From Saprospiraceae bacterium (GTDB taxonomy: Bacteria; Bacteroidota; Bacteroidia; Chitinophagales; Saprospiraceae), in the NCBI GenBank assembly GCA_020849825.1, contig JADZFP010000096.1:1-26445 (forward strand): 26,445 nucleotides of DNA, in the 5' to 3' direction. Each line of letters opens with the position of its first letter. Position 1 is the first letter of the stretch. Position numbers and translations under genes: made by a program. Positions 6,778 through 15,380 of the stretch are shown in pieces. A model generated the notes under the pieces. The model did no database searches. It saw nothing but the letters and a program-made list of their open reading frames with translations, and was not told the DNA's origin.

Positions 6778-8796
6778 ATGAAAAGAACCTTGTTGTTTAT
6801 CCCCCTTTTGCTGCTGGCCGCCTCGCTGCGCCTGGTAGCGCAAACGGTGACCGTGCAAGGGCACGTCACCAACTTCTCCGACGGCAGCGGCAAGGCCGAT
6901 CACCCCGTCTGGATATCGAGCGACAACCCCGCCGACCCCCTGGTGTTCACTACAACCGATGCGGACGGTTTTTACAGTGTTGAACTGAATTTCACGCCCG
7001 CAGGGGGCATGGTGGAAGTTTCCACGGTTGACTCCTGCAACCAAACCGCCCTGTCGTATTTCGTGCCGGTGGTAAACGGCGTGGCAACGGCCGATTTTAT
7101 CCTTTGTCAGGATTTTCCCTGGCCTGACTCCCTTTGCTACGTGTATGCAGGTTTTTACTGGAATGATCCTGCTTCGCCGCTCACGGTCAGTTTTTACCCC
7201 GTGGTGGAAGGGCCGCTGGACTATACGCTGACCTGGGACTTTGGCGACGGGCAAACCTCTACGGAGTTATCGCCCGTACATACCTATGCCGAAGATGGCA
7301 CCTACACGATCACCCTGACCGTCGAATCGCCTACTTGCAATACCTCGACGCAGATAACGCTCGAACTGCCGGCATTTTATACCGGGCCTACAGTGGAGGT
7401 GACCGTGACCGGCAACGTGAGCACTGTCAGTGGGAATCCGGCGCCCAACTGGTGGGTGCAGGCCATCGGATTCGTTCCGTTTTATTTCTGGGACGATGCT
7501 ACCGACGCCAACGGCAATTACGAAATCACCGTTGTGGTTCCCGACACCGCTACTACCGTGGAAGTAAGAACCTTCGACGCCTGCGGTTTGCTGAGCCAGA
7601 TCGTACCCGTGGTCAACAACACTGCCACCGCCGACTTTGTCCTCTGCGACGACTTCCCCCCGCTTCCTGATTGCCAGGTATTTATCACCTATACGACCAA
7701 TGACGGACTGACCTACAACTTCTCCGCCCTGCCTTACACCGTCGACCCGGCTGATGCGGTAGTGAGCTACGCCTGGGATTTCGGCGACGGCAACACCAGC
7801 ACCGAGGCCAACCCCTCGCATACCTATGCCGAAGACGGCGTGTACACCGTCACCCTGACGATCACCACGGCCAGCGGCTGCGAGGCCCATGCCTGCGACG
7901 TGGTCTGCACCTTCGGCGGCGGTGTCATCGACACCTTCTACTACGGCTGCCAGGCGATGTTCGGTGTGAGTTGGGGCCTTGATCCGAATAATCCGGCCGG
8001 CGGCGGCAACTCGCTGGAACTGGTCTTTTTCGATCTTTCTTTCGGCGCCGTTCAGTCCTGGAACTGGGATTTCGGCGACGGCAATACCAGCACCGAACAA
8101 AACCCGACGCACACGTATGCACAAGCCGGCTTGTACATCGTAACCCTGCACATCGAAACCCTCGACGGCTGCGAAAGCGAAATTCAGATGGAAGTGTATG
8201 TGGGAGATTTCCCCTGGACGGAATACGATTGCCAGGCCATGTTCTTCCCGATCCCCGACAGCACGGGCAACGGCTTCCTGTTCCTCGACCTTTCGATGTC
8301 GCCCAGCCCCATCCAGTCCTGGAACTGGGATTTCGGTGACGGCAACACCAGCACCGAACAGAATCCGTTCCACAACTATGCCCAGCCGGGTGTGTACAAC
8401 GTAACGCTCAGCATTACGGCCGACTCCTGCAACAGCACGATCTCTTTCGAACTCGACACCACCGATCCGTTCTTCCGCTTCGGCGGCAACGGCGGCGTAC
8501 TCGGACTGGCTACCGGCGCAACAAGCACGACCGAAGTGCCCGCTTTCGAACAGGCACGCCTCTTCCCCAACCCGGCCGCCGACGAAGCTACCCTGGCCTT
8601 TACCAGCCGCGAAACCGCCGACTTTGAACTGCGCCTGAGCAACCTCTCCGGCCAAACCGTACTGAGCCAGCAACAAAAAGCCGCTGCTGGCCCCAACGCC
8701 GTACGCGTACCGCTGAGCGATCTCACACCCGGTATCTACCTCGTGCAACTTCGCTCGGACAATCAGGTGGAAACTTTGAAGCTGATGAAAAATTGA
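6778..8796 (+). CDS. T9SS-exported multi-PKD-domain protein (672 aa)
   Basis: Signal peptide at residues 1-21 (MKRTLLFIPLLLLAASLRLVAQ). Two carboxypeptidase-regulatory-like beta domains sit at about 22-113 and 205-305; each has a DA[DN]G[FN]Y motif and ends in ATADF[IV]LC. Four PKD domains carry the W[DN]FGDG signature with W at about 153, 333, 430 and 517, each followed by an HTYA or HNYA turn. PKD3 and PKD4 are nearly identical. The C-terminal ~80 residues form a T9SS type A sorting domain (LFPNPAADEATLAF, LRLSNLSGQTVLSQ, PGIYLVQLRSDNQVETLKLMKN). PKD modules usually act as extracellular spacers or adhesion modules, and there is no catalytic domain, so a surface structural or adhesive role is inferred. 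It may be co-transcribed with the dockerin-like gene and ends before a strong terminator. Confidence 0.92.
   Translation: MKRTLLFIPLLLLAASLRLVAQTVTVQGHVTNFSDGSGKADHPVWISSDNPADPLVFTTTDADGFYSVELNFTPAGGMVEVSTVDSCNQTALSYFVPVVNGVATADFILCQDFPWPDSLCYVYAGFYWNDPASPLTVSFYPVVEGPLDYTLTWDFGDGQTSTELSPVHTYAEDGTYTITLTVESPTCNTSTQITLELPAFYTGPTVEVTVTGNVSTVSGNPAPNWWVQAIGFVPFYFWDDATDANGNYEITVVVPDTATTVEVRTFDACGLLSQIVPVVNNTATADFVLCDDFPPLPDCQVFITYTTNDGLTYNFSALPYTVDPADAVVSYAWDFGDGNTSTEANPSHTYAEDGVYTVTLTITTASGCEAHACDVVCTFGGGVIDTFYYGCQAMFGVSWGLDPNNPAGGGNSLELVFFDLSFGAVQSWNWDFGDGNTSTEQNPTHTYAQAGLYIVTLHIETLDGCESEIQMEVYVGDFPWTEYDCQAMFFPIPDSTGNGFLFLDLSMSPSPIQSWNWDFGDGNTSTEQNPFHNYAQPGVYNVTLSITADSCNSTISFELDTTDPFFRFGGNGGVLGLATGATSTTEVPAFEQARLFPNPAADEATLAFTSRETADFELRLSNLSGQTVLSQQQKAAAGPNAVRVPLSDLTPGIYLVQLRSDNQVETLKLMKN
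8053..8367 (+). repeat. Internal duplicated PKD segment (copies 8053-8106 and 8314-8367)
   Basis: The two 54-base copies differ at only about four positions, all synonymous by eye, and are 261 bases (87 codons) apart. Both encode QSWNWDFGDGNTSTEQNP. Near-identity at the DNA level points to a recent in-frame duplication or conversion between PKD3 and PKD4. The other two PKD domains share the motif but are more diverged. Confidence 0.85.
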
Positions 8797-8855
8797 TTCG
8801 ATTGATTCGGCTAGCAAATAATATACTCGTGTAGGCAACATTTTGAATCACTGCG

Positions 8856-8888
8856 ACGGCGGCCCGGGCAACGGGGCCGCCGTTTTTT
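8856..8888 (+). terminator. Rho-independent terminator after the PKD protein
   Basis: A perfect 10-base-pair GC-rich stem (ACGGCGGCCC at 8856-8865 with GGGCCGCCGT at 8874-8883) has an 8-base loop and runs directly into six T (8883-8888). It lies 60 bases after the stop at 8796. Confidence 0.92.
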
Positions 8889-8940
8889 ATTGGTGAATCC
8901 GTGAATTGGTGGAATTTTAAATTTTTTGTTTTAAAAGTTA

Positions 8941-8948
8941 TAATTTTG
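8941..8948 (+). promoter_or_regulatory. Putative -7 element for the TonB-C-like gene
   Basis: TAATTTTG matches TAnnTTTG exactly, just 7 bases before the ATG at 8956. No TTG lies at proper spacing (a TTTTTTG ends only 12 bases upstream). If it is used, the leader is nearly absent or a later start codon is used. Weak call. Confidence 0.3.
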
Positions 8949-8955
8949 GGGCCAG

Positions 8956-9372
8956 ATGTACCGTCTTTTACTACATATCATATTCCTGTCAGGAGCCAGT
9001 CTGCCGGTATGGAACGGTTCTTTGTCGGCCCAATGCCCGGGGGTAGATACAGCGGGCATTGCAGACTGGTATTCACTCACGCGGGCGCCGGTATATCCGG
9101 GCGGCGAGGCGGAAATGTTGCGCTTTCTTCTTAAAACCCAACTTCCCTCTCCGGACGCCATTCAGGGACCGGTTTTTACGCTCGTTTTTCAATTTGTCAT
9201 AGAAGCCGACGGCAGCGTATCCAACATTTGCGCTTTACGGCATCCCGATCACCCCTGGGCGCAAGCATATATCCGGCGTATTGCCGAAATGCCCCGGTTC
9301 AGTCCCGGCGAACAAGACGGACGCCCGGTTCGCTGCCGTTATACTTTGCCATTGAGGATTCACCCTGAATGA
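8956..9372 (+). CDS. Small exported TonB C-terminal-like domain protein
   Basis: 138 residues. Residues 1-26 look like a signal peptide ending in LSAQ. The remainder resembles the TonB C-terminal (energy-transducer) fold as used in Bacteroidota: P.YPGGEAEMLRFL near the start, a central F.FVIEADGSVSNI strand pair, then A.AYIRRIAEMPRFSPGEQDGRPVRCRYTLPLRI, matching the W.P....G.PV...Y.LP.. pattern. It lacks the N-terminal anchor and proline-rich spacer of a true TonB, so it is probably a free periplasmic domain and not an ExbBD-coupled transducer. It is 24 bases upstream of radA on the same strand with no terminator between, so co-transcription is likely even though the functions look unrelated. 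Binding partner unknown. Confidence 0.8.
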   Translation: MYRLLLHIIFLSGASLPVWNGSLSAQCPGVDTAGIADWYSLTRAPVYPGGEAEMLRFLLKTQLPSPDAIQGPVFTLVFQFVIEADGSVSNICALRHPDHPWAQAYIRRIAEMPRFSPGEQDGRPVRCRYTLPLRIHPE

Positions 9373-9396
9373 TTCAATTTTAACCAACCTGTTTTC

Positions 9397-10776
9397 ATGG
9401 CCAAAGCCAAAACCATCTTCTTCTGCTCTTCCTGCGGCGCCTCATCCCCCAAATGGCTGGGCAAATGCCCCCATTGCGGCGAATGGAATACCTATCAGGA
9501 AGAAATCATCCAGAAAGAAACCGTTGCAGAGGAAAAACGACGCTCCTGGGCAGGTGGCAACGGCAAACAGGATGCCGTAAAAGCCATACCCCTGCAGCAA
9601 ATTCAGACCGGCGGCACGCAACGCCTGAGTACGCCCGACGGCGAGCTCAACCGGGTGCTCGGCGGCGGTATCGTACCTGGTTCGCTGGTGCTCATCGGCG
9701 GCCAGCCGGGCATCGGCAAGAGTACCCTGATGCTGCAGATCGCCCTGCAAACCCCGGTTAAAGTGCTGTACGTAAGTGGTGAGGAAAGCGAAGAGCAGAT
9801 CAAGATGCGCGCCGACCGGCTGAGTGCCGTTGGCAGCGAATGTTTCATCCTGACCGAAACCAATACCTCCAAAATCCTGCAGCAAGCCCAGGATTTGCAG
9901 CCCCAGTTGCTCGTCGTCGACTCCATCCAGACCATGAGCACCCCGCATCTCGACTCGGCTCCCGGCGGCGTCAGCCAGGTGCGCGAATGCGCGGCCGAAC
10001 TGCTCCGATTTGCCAAAGAGACCAATATACCCATTTTCCTCATCGGCCACATCAACAAGGAAGGAGACATTGCCGGCCCGAAACTGCTCGAACACATCGT
10101 CGACTGCGTACTGCAGTTCGAGGGCGACCGCCACAACACCTACCGCATCCTGCGAACCCTTAAAAATCGCTTCGGCAGCACCGACGAGATGGGCATCTAC
10201 GAAATGCAAAGCAGCGGCCTTCGCGAAGTGAGCAACCCTTCCGAACTCCTGCTCAGCCAGAAAGACGAAGAACTCAGCGGCTGCGCCGTGGCAGCCACTA
10301 TGGAAGGTATGCGCCCCATGCTCATCGAAACCCAGGCGCTCGTCTCCAAATCGGTGTACGGCACGCCCCAGCGCTCCGCCACAGGCTTTGATATGCGCCG
10401 CCTGCAGATGCTCCTGGCCGTGCTCGAAAAACGCTGCGGCTACTTTTTCAGCATGAACGACGTGTTCCTCAACATCGCCGGCGGCATCCGCGTGGAAGAC
10501 CCCGCCATCGACCTGTCGATCGTCGCCTCGCTGATCTCTTCTTTGCAGGACGTGAGTGTGCCCTCCGACGTCTGTTTTGCCGGCGAAGTGGGCCTGAGCG
10601 GCGAAATCCGGGCTGTCAACCGCATCGAACAACGCATCGCAGAAGCCGACCGGCTGGGTTTTAAAGAAATCTACATCTCGCGTTACAACGCCAAAGGGCT
10701 CGACCTGAAAAAGTACGGCATCAGGGTAATGGCACTGGGGAAGGTGGAAGAATTGAAGCGGGCGTTGTTTAGTTGA
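9397..10776 (+). CDS. radA: DNA repair protein RadA (Sms)
   Basis: 459 residues, the usual length. A four-cysteine zinc finger lies at the N-terminus (C10, C13, C24, C27: CSSCG...KCPHCG). A RecA-like ATPase follows with Walker A GGQPGIGKST (about 101-110) and Walker B LLVVDSIQT. The RadA-specific KNRFG motif is at 256-260, and a Lon-protease-like C-terminal domain follows (GGIRVEDPAIDLSIVASLISS, FAGEVGLSGEIRAV). RadA is a DnaB-like branch-migration helicase that extends RecA-made recombination intermediates in repair and transformation. All key motifs are intact. The gene follows the TonB-C-like gene closely and precedes the transhydrogenase operon with a 148-base gap. Confidence 0.98.
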   Translation: MAKAKTIFFCSSCGASSPKWLGKCPHCGEWNTYQEEIIQKETVAEEKRRSWAGGNGKQDAVKAIPLQQIQTGGTQRLSTPDGELNRVLGGGIVPGSLVLIGGQPGIGKSTLMLQIALQTPVKVLYVSGEESEEQIKMRADRLSAVGSECFILTETNTSKILQQAQDLQPQLLVVDSIQTMSTPHLDSAPGGVSQVRECAAELLRFAKETNIPIFLIGHINKEGDIAGPKLLEHIVDCVLQFEGDRHNTYRILRTLKNRFGSTDEMGIYEMQSSGLREVSNPSELLLSQKDEELSGCAVAATMEGMRPMLIETQALVSKSVYGTPQRSATGFDMRRLQMLLAVLEKRCGYFFSMNDVFLNIAGGIRVEDPAIDLSIVASLISSLQDVSVPSDVCFAGEVGLSGEIRAVNRIEQRIAEADRLGFKEIYISRYNAKGLDLKKYGIRVMALGKVEELKRALFS

Positions 10777-10924
10777 AATCCGTGGAGAAAGAAAGAAGGA
10801 TTCCATTATTCCGCTTTTGTTCACACTTTTCCCAAATTTTTTTTCAACAACTGTGCCCTACAGCAAACAAGCTCACGGCGCTTGTCCTATTTTCGCGGCG
10901 CACAAATTGCTCTGACCTTTTGCC

Positions 10925-12022
10925 ATGACGCTAGGACTACTCAAGGAATCTCACGACCCCCGTGTTGCTCTTACCCCCGCCAACCTCGCCAAACTTGCTA
11001 CCCCAGGGCTTGAAATCCTGGTAGAAGCCGGCGCCGGCGATGCGGCCTTTTTCTCCGACGAAGAATACGCCCAACATGCCCGCGTGGCGCCCCGCAAGGA
11101 GGTGTTGCATTCGGCCGACCTGCTGGTGTGCATCAACCCGCTCGAGAAAGAAGAACGCAAACAAGTTAAATTCGGCGCTGTTATGGTCGCCCAGTTTCAG
11201 CCCTTCGTCAACACCGAGATTGGCGACCAACTCAACAAACAGGGCGTGGTGGCTTTCAGCCTCGACATGATCCCGCGCACCACCCTGGCACAAGCCATGG
11301 ACGTGCTTTCCTCGATGGCTTCCATCGCAGGTTACCAGGCCGTACTCCTCGGCGCCGCCCAGTTGAGCCGCTATATCCCGATGATGGTGACCGCTGCCGG
11401 CAGTATCAAACCCTCCAAAGTGCTTGTACTGGGCGCCGGCGTAGCCGGATTGCAGGCCATCGCCACTGCCCGCCGGCTCGGCGCTTCGGTAGAGGCATTC
11501 GATACCCGCGCAGCAGCGAAGGAAGAGGTGGAAAGCCTCGGCGCCAAATTCGTGGAAGTAGCCGGCGCTGTGGACGACCGCGGCGCAGGCGGATATGCCG
11601 TTCAGCAAAGCGAAGAATTCCTGCAGCGCCAGCGCGCCGAAGTACAGGCCCGCGCCGCAAAAGCCGACCTCGTTATCACCACCGCACAGGTGCGTGGTCG
11701 CAAAGCGCCCCTTTTGCTGCCTGCCGAAACCGTGGAAAAAATGCGCCCGGGCAGCGTGGTCGTCGATCTGGCGGCCAGCACCGGTGGCAACTGCAACCTC
11801 ACGCAAGACGGTAAAACCGTGCGCCACAACGGCGTTTCCATCATCGGCGACTCTAACCTGGCCGCCCGTATGCCGCAAGACGCCAGTACACTGTTCGGCA
11901 ACAACGTGACCAACTTTCTCAAACTGCTGATCAACAAGGAAGGCGCCCTGCACCTCGATTTCGACAACGAAATCGTGCGGGAGAGCTGCATTGCCGGCCG
12001 GCACGACCAACCCAAAGCCTGA
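10925..12022 (+). CDS. pntAA: NAD(P) transhydrogenase alpha subunit, NAD(H)-binding part
   Basis: 365 residues corresponding to domain I of proton-translocating transhydrogenase. It has the alanine-dehydrogenase/PNT fold: N-terminal LKESHDPRVALTPANL, and a nucleotide-binding Rossmann loop GAGVAG at 170-175 followed by ARRLGASVEAFDTR. Then come the mobile-loop and catalytic region (TTAQVRGRKAPLLLP, VVVDLAASTGGNC) and GNNVTNF near the end. It lacks the membrane helices, which are encoded by the next gene, so this is the split three-gene arrangement also seen in Rhodospirillum. It binds NAD(H) and passes hydride to NADP+ bound by PntB. A weak -7-like TATTTTCG lies at 10888-10895. First gene of the operon. 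Confidence 0.96.
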   Translation: MTLGLLKESHDPRVALTPANLAKLATPGLEILVEAGAGDAAFFSDEEYAQHARVAPRKEVLHSADLLVCINPLEKEERKQVKFGAVMVAQFQPFVNTEIGDQLNKQGVVAFSLDMIPRTTLAQAMDVLSSMASIAGYQAVLLGAAQLSRYIPMMVTAAGSIKPSKVLVLGAGVAGLQAIATARRLGASVEAFDTRAAAKEEVESLGAKFVEVAGAVDDRGAGGYAVQQSEEFLQRQRAEVQARAAKADLVITTAQVRGRKAPLLLPAETVEKMRPGSVVVDLAASTGGNCNLTQDGKTVRHNGVSIIGDSNLAARMPQDASTLFGNNVTNFLKLLINKEGALHLDFDNEIVRESCIAGRHDQPKA

Positions 12023-12080
12023 TCCGTCACCAACGCCCAACTCAATCTAAAACTTGCGGAACAAACCTCCGCGTACTTCT

Positions 12081-12392
12081 ATGGAAGCGATATTACAATT
12101 CCTGCACGACAACCTTTTAATGGTTTACCTGCTGATCTTCAGCATCCTGCTCGGCATCGAGGTGATCTCAAAGGTGCCTGCCGTTTTGCACACACCGCTT
12201 ATGTCGGGCGCCAATGCCATCCACGGCGTGGTGCTCGTCGGCGCCATCATCGTGCTGTTTCAGGCCCGCGCCGACGACTACTGGTCGCTCTCGGTGGGGT
12301 TTGTCGCCGTGGTATTTGGCACCCTCAACGTCGTCGGCGGCTTCGCCGTGACCGACCGGATGCTGGAAATGTTTAAAAAGAAGAAAAAATAA
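12081..12392 (+). CDS. pntAB: NAD(P) transhydrogenase alpha subunit, membrane part
   Basis: 103 residues from the ATG at 12081; an upstream in-frame TTG at 12054 would add a non-conserved polar tail. Three hydrophobic helices are visible (LLMVYLLIFSILLGIEVIS, SGANAIHGVVLVGAIIVLF, WSLSVGFVAVVFGTLNVVGG), then FAVTDRMLEMFKKKKK. SGANAIHG and FGTLNVVGGFAVTDRML are hallmarks of the PntA membrane segment. It forms the proton channel together with the PntB helices. It lies 58 bases after pntAA and 2 bases before pntB. Confidence 0.95.
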   Translation: MEAILQFLHDNLLMVYLLIFSILLGIEVISKVPAVLHTPLMSGANAIHGVVLVGAIIVLFQARADDYWSLSVGFVAVVFGTLNVVGGFAVTDRMLEMFKKKKK

Positions 12393-12394
12393 AT

Positions 12395-13819
12395 ATGCTG
12401 ATCACATATCTACTCGACCTGCTTTATCTCATTGCAGCCATCACCTTTGTGGTCGGCCTCAAACAACTCAGTCACCCCGACACAGCTCGCCGCGGCAACC
12501 AGCTCGCAGCGATCGGCATGGCCCTGGCCGTGTTGGGCACGCTGCTCATGCACCCCGCTGCGCCTTCGAGCGACAGCAGTGCCCGCACCCTGAAACTGGC
12601 TTTGCTGTACACAGCCCTGGGCCTCGGCGGCTTCATCGGCTGGCGCGCGGCGTATAAAGTCAAAATGACCGCCATGCCGCAAATGGTATCGCTGTTCAAC
12701 GGCCTCGGCGGCGGTTGCGCAGCCCTGCTCGCCATTGCGGAAATGAAACTGCAATACATCCAGCATCACCCAACCGCCACGGGCATGATTCTGGTACTCT
12801 TTACCATGTTCTTCGGGGCCGTATCGCTTACGGGTAGTTTGCTGGCCTACGCCAAGCTGGAAGACCTGGTCAAAGACTCCGCCATTACGCTGCCGCGCCA
12901 CGGACTGGTCAATATGATCCTCGTGTTCATCATTCTCGGCCTGATCGGTTATACCGTGTGGGGCGCCGGCGACGCCGGTCTCACCTGGGGACTGATCCTG
13001 TTTGCCGTGGCCCTGCTCTATGGTTTCTCTTTTGTCGCGCCCATCGGCGGCGCCGATATGCCGGTGGTAATCTCCGTGCTCAACTCCTGCACAGGCCTGA
13101 CCGCCGCAGCAGCCGGTATCATTTACGACAACCTCATCATGCTGGTCGGCGGTATTCTCGTGGGCGCCTCGGGTAGTATCCTGACCATATTGATGTGTAA
13201 AGCCATGAACCGCTCCCTGACCAACGTGTTGGTGGGCAACTTCGGCGGCGGCGGCGCAACGGCAACCGGCAAAACGGCCGGCGATCAAACGGTGAAGGAA
13301 ATCAACCTCACCGACGCAGCCGTGTTGCTCAACTACTCGCAATCGGTCGCCATTGTACCGGGTTACGGCCTCGCCGTGGCGCAAGCGCAAAAAATCTGCA
13401 AGGAACTTGACGACCTGCTCGAATCTAACGGCGTGGAAGTGCGCTACGCCATCCACCCGGTGGCAGGCCGTATGCCGGGCCACATGAACGTGCTGCTCGC
13501 CGAAGCCGACGTTCCCTACAACAAACTCTTCGACCTGGAAGAAGCCAATGAGTTTCTCGCCAAAACCGACGTAGTGGTTGTCGTCGGCGCCAACGACGTA
13601 GTCAACCCCGCCGCCAAAGACGACCCGAGCAGCCCGATCTACGGCATGCCCGTGCTGGAAGTCTGGGAAGCCAAAAACGTCATCGTCATGAAACGTTCGA
13701 TGAAATCCGGTTACGCCGGTATCGAAAACGACCTCTTCTATCACCCGAAAACAAAAATGTTGTTCGGGGATGCCAAAGACACCCTGATCAAATTGTCGTC
13801 CGAAGTAAAAGCCTTGTAA
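12395..13819 (+). CDS. pntB: NAD(P) transhydrogenase beta subunit
   Basis: 474 residues, full length. The N-terminal ~290 residues hold several transmembrane helices with conserved polar motifs (LFNGLGGGCAALLAIAE, FVAPIGGADMPVVISVLNS, NLIMLVGGILVGASGSILT, LVGNFGGGG). The C-terminal ~170 residues are the NADP(H)-binding domain III, with GYGLAVAQAQ at 323-332, VRYAIHPVAGRMPGHMNVLLAEA, VVVGANDVVNPAA, and VMKRSM plus GYAGIEN for NADP phosphate and loop contacts. With the PntA parts it uses the inward proton gradient to drive NADH + NADP+ to NAD+ + NADPH in the cytoplasmic membrane. It converges on icd, with which it shares a bidirectional hairpin. Confidence 0.97.
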   Translation: MLITYLLDLLYLIAAITFVVGLKQLSHPDTARRGNQLAAIGMALAVLGTLLMHPAAPSSDSSARTLKLALLYTALGLGGFIGWRAAYKVKMTAMPQMVSLFNGLGGGCAALLAIAEMKLQYIQHHPTATGMILVLFTMFFGAVSLTGSLLAYAKLEDLVKDSAITLPRHGLVNMILVFIILGLIGYTVWGAGDAGLTWGLILFAVALLYGFSFVAPIGGADMPVVISVLNSCTGLTAAAAGIIYDNLIMLVGGILVGASGSILTILMCKAMNRSLTNVLVGNFGGGGATATGKTAGDQTVKEINLTDAAVLLNYSQSVAIVPGYGLAVAQAQKICKELDDLLESNGVEVRYAIHPVAGRMPGHMNVLLAEADVPYNKLFDLEEANEFLAKTDVVVVVGANDVVNPAAKDDPSSPIYGMPVLEVWEAKNVIVMKRSMKSGYAGIENDLFYHPKTKMLFGDAKDTLIKLSSEVKAL

Positions 13820-13847
13820 GGGGGCTTTACTTTCCCGGACAAAACAA

Positions 13848-13882
13848 AACACCCACGTTTTCTGAAAAGAAGCGTGGGTGTT
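13848..13882. terminator. Bidirectional terminator between pntB and icd
   Basis: A perfect 10-base-pair stem (AACACCCACG at 13848-13857 with CGTGGGTGTT at 13873-13882) has a 15-base loop. On the minus strand (end of icd) it is followed by TTTTGTTTTG, a good T-tract; on the plus strand (end of pntB) the tail TTGTCGTT is weaker. It lies between convergent genes 28 bases after pntB and 35 bases after icd. Confidence 0.85.
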
Positions 13883-13917
13883 GTCGTTATAAGCCAAAAT
13901 TAAGTAGAAGCCTGTCC

Positions 13918-15351
13918 CTATTGGCCCTGGCCAAGAGAATAACCTTTAACACCGTCGAATTCGTAAAGGTTTTCCGTTTTGATGACGTCGATATTTTCAT
14001 CCAGGGCAAGTGTCAGCAATTGAGGGATGCTGGTTTTATCAGCAGGTTTGCCGTTGCTCACTTCAAAACGGCAGCGCCAGTGATCCGTGCAGAACGTTTC
14101 TTCAAAACCATCGGGCCACACTTTCACGCCCCGGTTGGTAATCATGGTCAGCCGTATGTCGTCGTTGAACTTTGCCAGGCGTTCGGCCAGCTGGGCGGCA
14201 TCCCGACCCTTCCAGTCGACGAAAATATCCACCCCTTTGAGCACTTTTTTGGCAGGTTGCTTGCGCTCGTATTTGGGCAAATTGAGTTGAACGCCCTTTT
14301 CATAATCCGCCACTTTGAGTTGTTGCGGCTTTTTACCCAGACGGGCAATCACAGCCGCGGCAAACTCCTGCGTACCCACCAATTGTTTGCTCACGCCCTC
14401 TTTGTAAATATCGGCCGTATGAACGCCTTCTTCGATTGTACACGACCAGGCATTTTTGATCAGCTCCGCCACATCCTGTTGCCCGATATGGTTGAGCATC
14501 ATGATGGCTGCTTTTAAAAGACCGGAGGGGTTGGCCACATTCTGGCCGGCGATCGTAGGGGCCGAGCCGTGAATTGCTTCGAACATGGCGCAGAGCTCGC
14601 CAATATTGGCGGAGCCGGCCAGGCCCACTGAGCCGGAGATTTGCGCCGCGATATCGGAAACGATGTCGCCGTAAAGGTTGGGCGTCACGATTACCTCGAA
14701 AATTTCGGGCGTATCCGCCAGGCGGGCGGCGGCAATGTCGATGATCCAGCTATCGGCTTCGATGTCGGGGTATTCGGCAGCGATTTCTTTAAAAACCTTG
14801 TGAAAAAGACCATCGGTGTGTTTCATGATATTGTCTTTCACAAAACAGCTCACCTTTTTGCGCTTGTACAAGCGGGCATATTCAAAGGCATAACGTACGA
14901 TTTTCTCGCAACCCGGGCGGGAGATCAGTTTGAGGCACTGCACCACTTCATCGGTCTGCTGATGCTCGATGCCGGCGTACAAATCCTCTTCGTTTTCCCG
15001 GATAATCACCACGTCCATGCCCGGATGTTTGGTGGCGATAAAAGGATGGTAACTCTTGCAGGGCCGGATGTTGGCATACAAACCCAGGGCCTTGCGCATG
15101 GTCACGTTGAGGCTTTTATAGCCGCCGCCCTGCGGGGTGGTGATAGGCGCCTTGAGAAAAACCTTGTTGCCGCGGATGCTGTCCCAGGCTTCTTTACCAA
15201 TCCCGCTCGTGTTGCCCGAGAGGTATACCTTTTCGCCGATTTGAATTTCTTCAAACTCAATACGGGCGTTGGCCGCTTTCAGCACTTTTAACGTGGCTTC
15301 CATGATTTCCGGGCCGATCCCGTCGCCCCTGGCAATCGTTACTTTTTGCAT
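13918..15351 (-). CDS. icd: Isocitrate dehydrogenase, long Thermus/Rickettsia type, probably NADP-dependent
   Basis: 477 residues. Residues 1-~335 are the isopropylmalate/isocitrate dehydrogenase fold: GDGIGPEI, substrate-binding SLNVTMRKALGLYANIRP, IIRENEEDLYAG, the metal-site segment VTPNLYGDIVSDIAA, and AIHGSAPTIAGQNVANPSGLL. The last ~140 residues (from about KVADYEKGVQLNLPKYER) are the extra C-terminal domain seen in the 480-500-residue Thermus and Rickettsia enzymes and absent from the ~416-residue E. coli type. It oxidatively decarboxylates isocitrate to 2-oxoglutarate in the TCA cycle. NADP use is inferred from subfamily. It is the third gene of a likely operon with two small unknown genes upstream (29-base gap) that starts opposite the LysR gene. 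Confidence 0.95.
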   Translation of the reverse strand: MQKVTIARGDGIGPEIMEATLKVLKAANARIEFEEIQIGEKVYLSGNTSGIGKEAWDSIRGNKVFLKAPITTPQGGGYKSLNVTMRKALGLYANIRPCKSYHPFIATKHPGMDVVIIRENEEDLYAGIEHQQTDEVVQCLKLISRPGCEKIVRYAFEYARLYKRKKVSCFVKDNIMKHTDGLFHKVFKEIAAEYPDIEADSWIIDIAAARLADTPEIFEVIVTPNLYGDIVSDIAAQISGSVGLAGSANIGELCAMFEAIHGSAPTIAGQNVANPSGLLKAAIMMLNHIGQQDVAELIKNAWSCTIEEGVHTADIYKEGVSKQLVGTQEFAAAVIARLGKKPQQLKVADYEKGVQLNLPKYERKQPAKKVLKGVDIFVDWKGRDAAQLAERLAKFNDDIRLTMITNRGVKVWPDGFEETFCTDHWRCRFEVSNGKPADKTSIPQLLTLALDENIDVIKTENLYEFDGVKGYSLGQGQ

Positions 15352-15380
15352 AACGAATTTTTTAGATTGTTGATTTATAG

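Noticed and set aside
7267..8841. 524-residue minus-strand ORF
   Set aside because: It is antisense to the PKD protein and reads repetitively because the PKD segments are repeated.
12054..12080. TTG start extending pntAB by nine residues
   Set aside because: The ATG at 12081 gives the conserved length and N-terminus of the membrane subunit; the extension is polar and unsupported.
12410..13897. 495-residue minus-strand ORF
   Set aside because: It is antisense to pntB; His/Gly/Val-rich composition typical of a shadow frame.
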